The notes under the pieces: model-generated | What the model saw: only the letters and a program-made list of their open reading frames with translations | Databases searched by the model: none | Told to the model about the DNA's origin: nothing | From: Chitinivibrionales bacterium | GTDB lineage: Bacteria > Fibrobacterota > Chitinivibrionia > Chitinivibrionales > WJMI01 | Length of the DNA: 5,646 nt | NCBI GenBank assembly: GCA_014729595.1 | Contig: WJJU01000147.1 | Span: 1 to 5,646 of the forward strand | Reading direction: 5' to 3' | Program-made: the position numbers and the translations under genes | Part shown: positions 5,222 to 5,646 of the stretch, one piece after another | How the letters are laid out: each line of letters starts with the position of its first letter | Numbering within the stretch: position 1 is the first letter of the stretch

Positions 5222-5646
5222 CTTCGCCTTCCAACACTGCTACTGTAACCATCGATGTAATGGCCAATCGTCCGACCGGTGCTATGCGACGAATTTGGCG
5301 TTCCATTGGATTCGATGAGATCAACTGGACCTATACTCCACAAGGCAAGAGGGTATTTGACTCTATTGCCGGACTCAATGACGGTCCGTTTTACATCAGG
5401 AACCATAACGCTTTTACATCGGGTGACGGACTCGGCAGCCCATTCCGGGGATCCACGAATGTGTATACCGAAGATGCTTCGGGCAACCCCGTGTATGACT
5501 GGACAATAATCGATCGGGTCTATGATGTGTACGTTGCCCATGGGTGCAAACCGATGATCGAACTTGATTTTATGCCCGCGGCACTCAGCACTAAGCCCGG
5601 TGGTGATTCATGGCGGCGTGCACCGAAAGACTATGACAAATGGCGC
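5218..5646 (+). CDS. Glycoside hydrolase family 39-like protein (beta-xylosidase type), N-terminal part
   Basis: The open frame runs 143 codons from ATG 5218 to the right edge without a stop. It shows the N-terminal hallmarks of GH39-like (beta/alpha)8 retaining glycosidases: W27-R-S-I-G-F-D-E-I-N-W36, then YIRNHNAFTSGDG (59-71), GSTNVYTED (78-86), a YDW-IIDRVYD stretch (93-103), KPMIELDFMPAALS (111-124) and PKDYDKW (136-142). The family includes beta-xylosidases, alpha-L-iduronidases and others. The acid/base Glu (usually in an NEP motif) and the nucleophile Glu lie beyond the window, so activity and substrate cannot be checked. There is no signal peptide, so the enzyme is probably cytoplasmic and acts on imported oligosaccharides or glycosides. 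It is probably co-transcribed with the isomerase and broken SDR. Confidence 0.87.
   Translation, partial: MTSPSNTATVTIDVMANRPTGAMRRIWRSIGFDEINWTYTPQGKRVFDSIAGLNDGPFYIRNHNAFTSGDGLGSPFRGSTNVYTEDASGNPVYDWTIIDRVYDVYVAHGCKPMIELDFMPAALSTKPGGDSWRRAPKDYDKWR

Noticed and set aside
5077..5541. Open frame of 154 codons on the - strand
   Set aside because: Antisense to the SDR tail and the GH39-like N-terminus, which is clearly coding on the + strand.

Overview
The window comes from a bacterial chromosome of roughly balanced GC. Starts are mostly preceded by Shine-Dalgarno sites (AAAGGAGG, AAGGA, AAAGGA, AAGGAG). Two genes encode lipoproteins with clear lipoboxes. The gene content (GH39, KduI/IolB-family isomerase, KduD-like SDR, Ldh2-family dehydrogenase, AraC regulator) fits an environmental, carbohydrate-degrading bacterium. 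The phylum cannot be fixed from this sequence; lineages such as Latescibacterota or Planctomycetota are only a guess.

Left part (1-2218): the last 47 codons of a thioredoxin-like protein enter from the left edge. A 317-base stretch without a convincing gene follows. Next come two convergent genes only 13 bases apart: a lipoprotein metallophosphoesterase (+) and a lipoprotein metallo-beta-lactamase-fold hydrolase (-). Both keep their full metal-ligand sets.

Right part (2315-5646): this looks like a sugar/uronate catabolic locus. An AraC-family regulator (-) is divergent from a dead Ldh2-family dehydrogenase (+). Two 12-bp direct repeats exactly 20 bp apart lie between them and are candidate regulator half-sites. 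Downstream on the + strand are an intact KduI/IolB-family isomerase, a KduD-like SDR that has lost about 100 internal residues including the catalytic Tyr, and the start of a GH39-family glycoside hydrolase that runs off the right edge.

The expected logic is that a glycosidase releases sugar, an isomerase interconverts a keto-uronate or deoxy-uronate, and dehydrogenases reduce or oxidise the product under AraC control. The notable point is that both oxidoreductase genes are broken while the regulator, isomerase and the visible part of the glycosidase remain open. I found no phage, transposon, CRISPR array, tRNA or rRNA, and no clearly novel system. The strongest observations are the two decayed dehydrogenases and the candidate operator repeats.
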